Positions 4,840 through 5,342 of a stretch of DNA of 5,342 bases are shown one piece after another. The notes beneath the pieces were generated by a model that was not told the origin of the DNA, did no database searches, and saw only the letters and a list, made by a program, of their open reading frames with translations. The translations under genes were made by a program, and so were the position numbers. How positions within the stretch are numbered: the first letter of the stretch is position 1; each line of letters starts with the position of its first letter. Where the stretch lies: NCBI GenBank assembly GCA_027858795.1, contig JAQICF010000111.1, positions 1 through 5,342 on the forward strand. Reading direction: 5' to 3'. Source of the stretch: Candidatus Delongbacteria bacterium. Lineage in GTDB: Bacteria; Delongbacteria; UBA4055.

Positions 4840-5342
4840 GTGAAAAAGTGTACTTATTGTGCAGAAGAAATTCAGGACGAAGCTATTAAATGTAAACATT
4901 GTGGGGAGTATCTAAAAAAGTCAACGCCTGAAACGGTAAAGATTGTAGAACAAAAAACAGCTAGGGAAGTGAATCGTAACAAATCTAATAATTCTCGTAA
5001 AAAAAAATCATATTTATACCTACTATACTTAATTATTGTCATTTTATTCATAAAAGGATGTGCAATTCTTGGGTCTTGGGATATTAAAATAATATTTCCA
5101 ATAATATTTCCAATAATATTTTTGATTTTCCTTCGGTTGTATCCATTAAAAACAACATCAGTTAACAACAAGAATAAATCTGCGCTAGTTAAACCTATTA
5201 AAATTGTTAAATCTATTAAAAATAATCATTCTGAAAGAGAGCGTGAGAAAAAAATAAAAAATAGAAATGGAAATATTGCAGGTGCTTTATTTTTAGTGAT
5301 AATAATAATATTTTTAGGATTTTTTCATATTGTACCAAGTCA
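4840..5342 (+). CDS. Zinc-ribbon membrane protein (3' end beyond window)
   Basis: The 167 codons visible start at GTG and are open at the window edge. The N-terminus is a compact zinc ribbon of the UPF0547 type: KKCTYCAEEIQDEAIKC followed by KHCGEYL. It has Cys4, Cys7, Cys18 and Cys21 as the expected metal ligands. A polar, Lys/Asn-rich linker (26-57) follows, then a hydrophobic segment (about 58-77) and a second (about 82-98) containing IIFP repeats. A strongly basic loop (104-143) and a third hydrophobic segment (about 146-165) come next. The ribbon should face the cytoplasm. Such fusions are common in bacteria but have no assigned function; a sensor or assembly role is only a guess. It is the sole gene seen in cassette 4, in the normal array direction. 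Confidence 0.8.
   Translation, partial: MKKCTYCAEEIQDEAIKCKHCGEYLKKSTPETVKIVEQKTAREVNRNKSNNSRKKKSYLYLLYLIIVILFIKGCAILGSWDIKIIFPIIFPIIFLIFLRLYPLKTTSVNNKNKSALVKPIKIVKSIKNNHSEREREKKIKNRNGNIAGALFLVIIIIFLGFFHIVPS
5089..5124 (+). repeat. 12-base tandem repeat inside the zinc-ribbon gene
   Basis: ATAATATTTCCA occurs twice exactly (5089-5100, 5101-5112) and a third time with a changed end (5113-5124). The unit is four codons, so it adds Ile-Ile-Phe-Pro per copy within the second membrane segment without breaking the frame. Copy number may vary by slippage, altering the segment's length. Confidence 0.75.

Larger units (their letters stand above)
4716..5342 (+). mobile_element. Integron gene cassette 4 (left part only)
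   Basis: The cassette begins at the TT of the R' box at 4715-4721 with GTTGTAGG and runs off the window. It carries one plus-strand gene from 4840. If the cassette rule holds, its own attC should begin with CCTACAAC, preceded a few bases earlier by a complement of the CGCAATTATA segment (4727-4736). The 118-base leader holds a 10-codon ATG frame (4752-4784) with no good ribosome site and no evident promoter. Confidence 0.8.

Noticed and set aside
4872..5171. 99-codon minus-strand open frame
   Set aside because: It lies entirely inside the zinc-ribbon membrane protein gene, has no ribosome site or recognisable motif, and reflects the low-stop complement of AT-rich membrane codons.

Overview
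This window is a stretch of an integron gene-cassette array. It comes from an AT-rich, probably Gram-negative bacterium. Three attC-type recombination sites (1269-1340, 2290-2371, 4640-4721) share near-identical ends: a left block CTAACATTGGCAAAA and a right block TTTTTGCCATGACCGTT. Their centres differ. The decisive evidence is that the bases at the start of each complete cassette are the reverse complement of the bases at its own end (GTTAGTAG/CTACTAAC, GTTAGCAG/CTGCTAAC, GTTAGGGG/CCCCTAAC). This is expected only if each cassette once circulated with its own R'/R'' pair. No integrase gene lies in the window.

Layout: cassette 1 (24-1334) encodes a lipoprotein that appears to be a complete seven-bladed beta-propeller. 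Cassette 2 (1335-2365) encodes a secreted protein of unknown function. Cassette 3 (2366-4715) is large and carries two genes on the minus strand, against the array direction: a lipoprotein with two Ig-like domains and a C-terminal formylglycine-generating-enzyme-like (SUMF1, C-type-lectin fold) domain, followed by a small DUF2442 protein. Cassette 4 (4716 to the window end) encodes a zinc-ribbon membrane protein cut off by the window edge. The 357 bases at 4283-4639 hold only a tiny possible ORF and a cassette end arm.

The most notable signal is the last ~90 bases of the SUMF1-domain gene. They are about two-thirds G+C, against about 30% in the 5' part of the same gene. Seventeen surface-loop codons in this stretch all end in a pyrimidine and alternate with adenine-poor constant codons. 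This is the pattern of a variable region of a diversity-generating retroelement (DGR), as in Treponema TvpA. No template repeat or reverse transcriptase is in the window, so the target would be diversified from a distant locus. A surface-displayed, hypervariable binding protein carried as an integron cassette is the candidate 'new system' here.

A second structural signal is that the terminal complementarity of every complete cassette runs well beyond the usual 7-base R box. It has an 8-bp arm, a short internal loop, then a 9-16 bp second (and third) arm. This would give an unusually long attC stem in the excised circle.

Taxonomy is uncertain. The lipoproteins start Cys-Ser-Asp/Glu-Asp, like Bacteroidota surface-export signals, and the propeller and Ig-SUMF1 architectures are common in the FCB group. 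The strong Shine-Dalgarno sites are atypical of Bacteroidota proper. A related FCB lineage or a spirochaete are both possible. Most products appear destined for the envelope, so this part of the array looks like a store of exchangeable surface functions.
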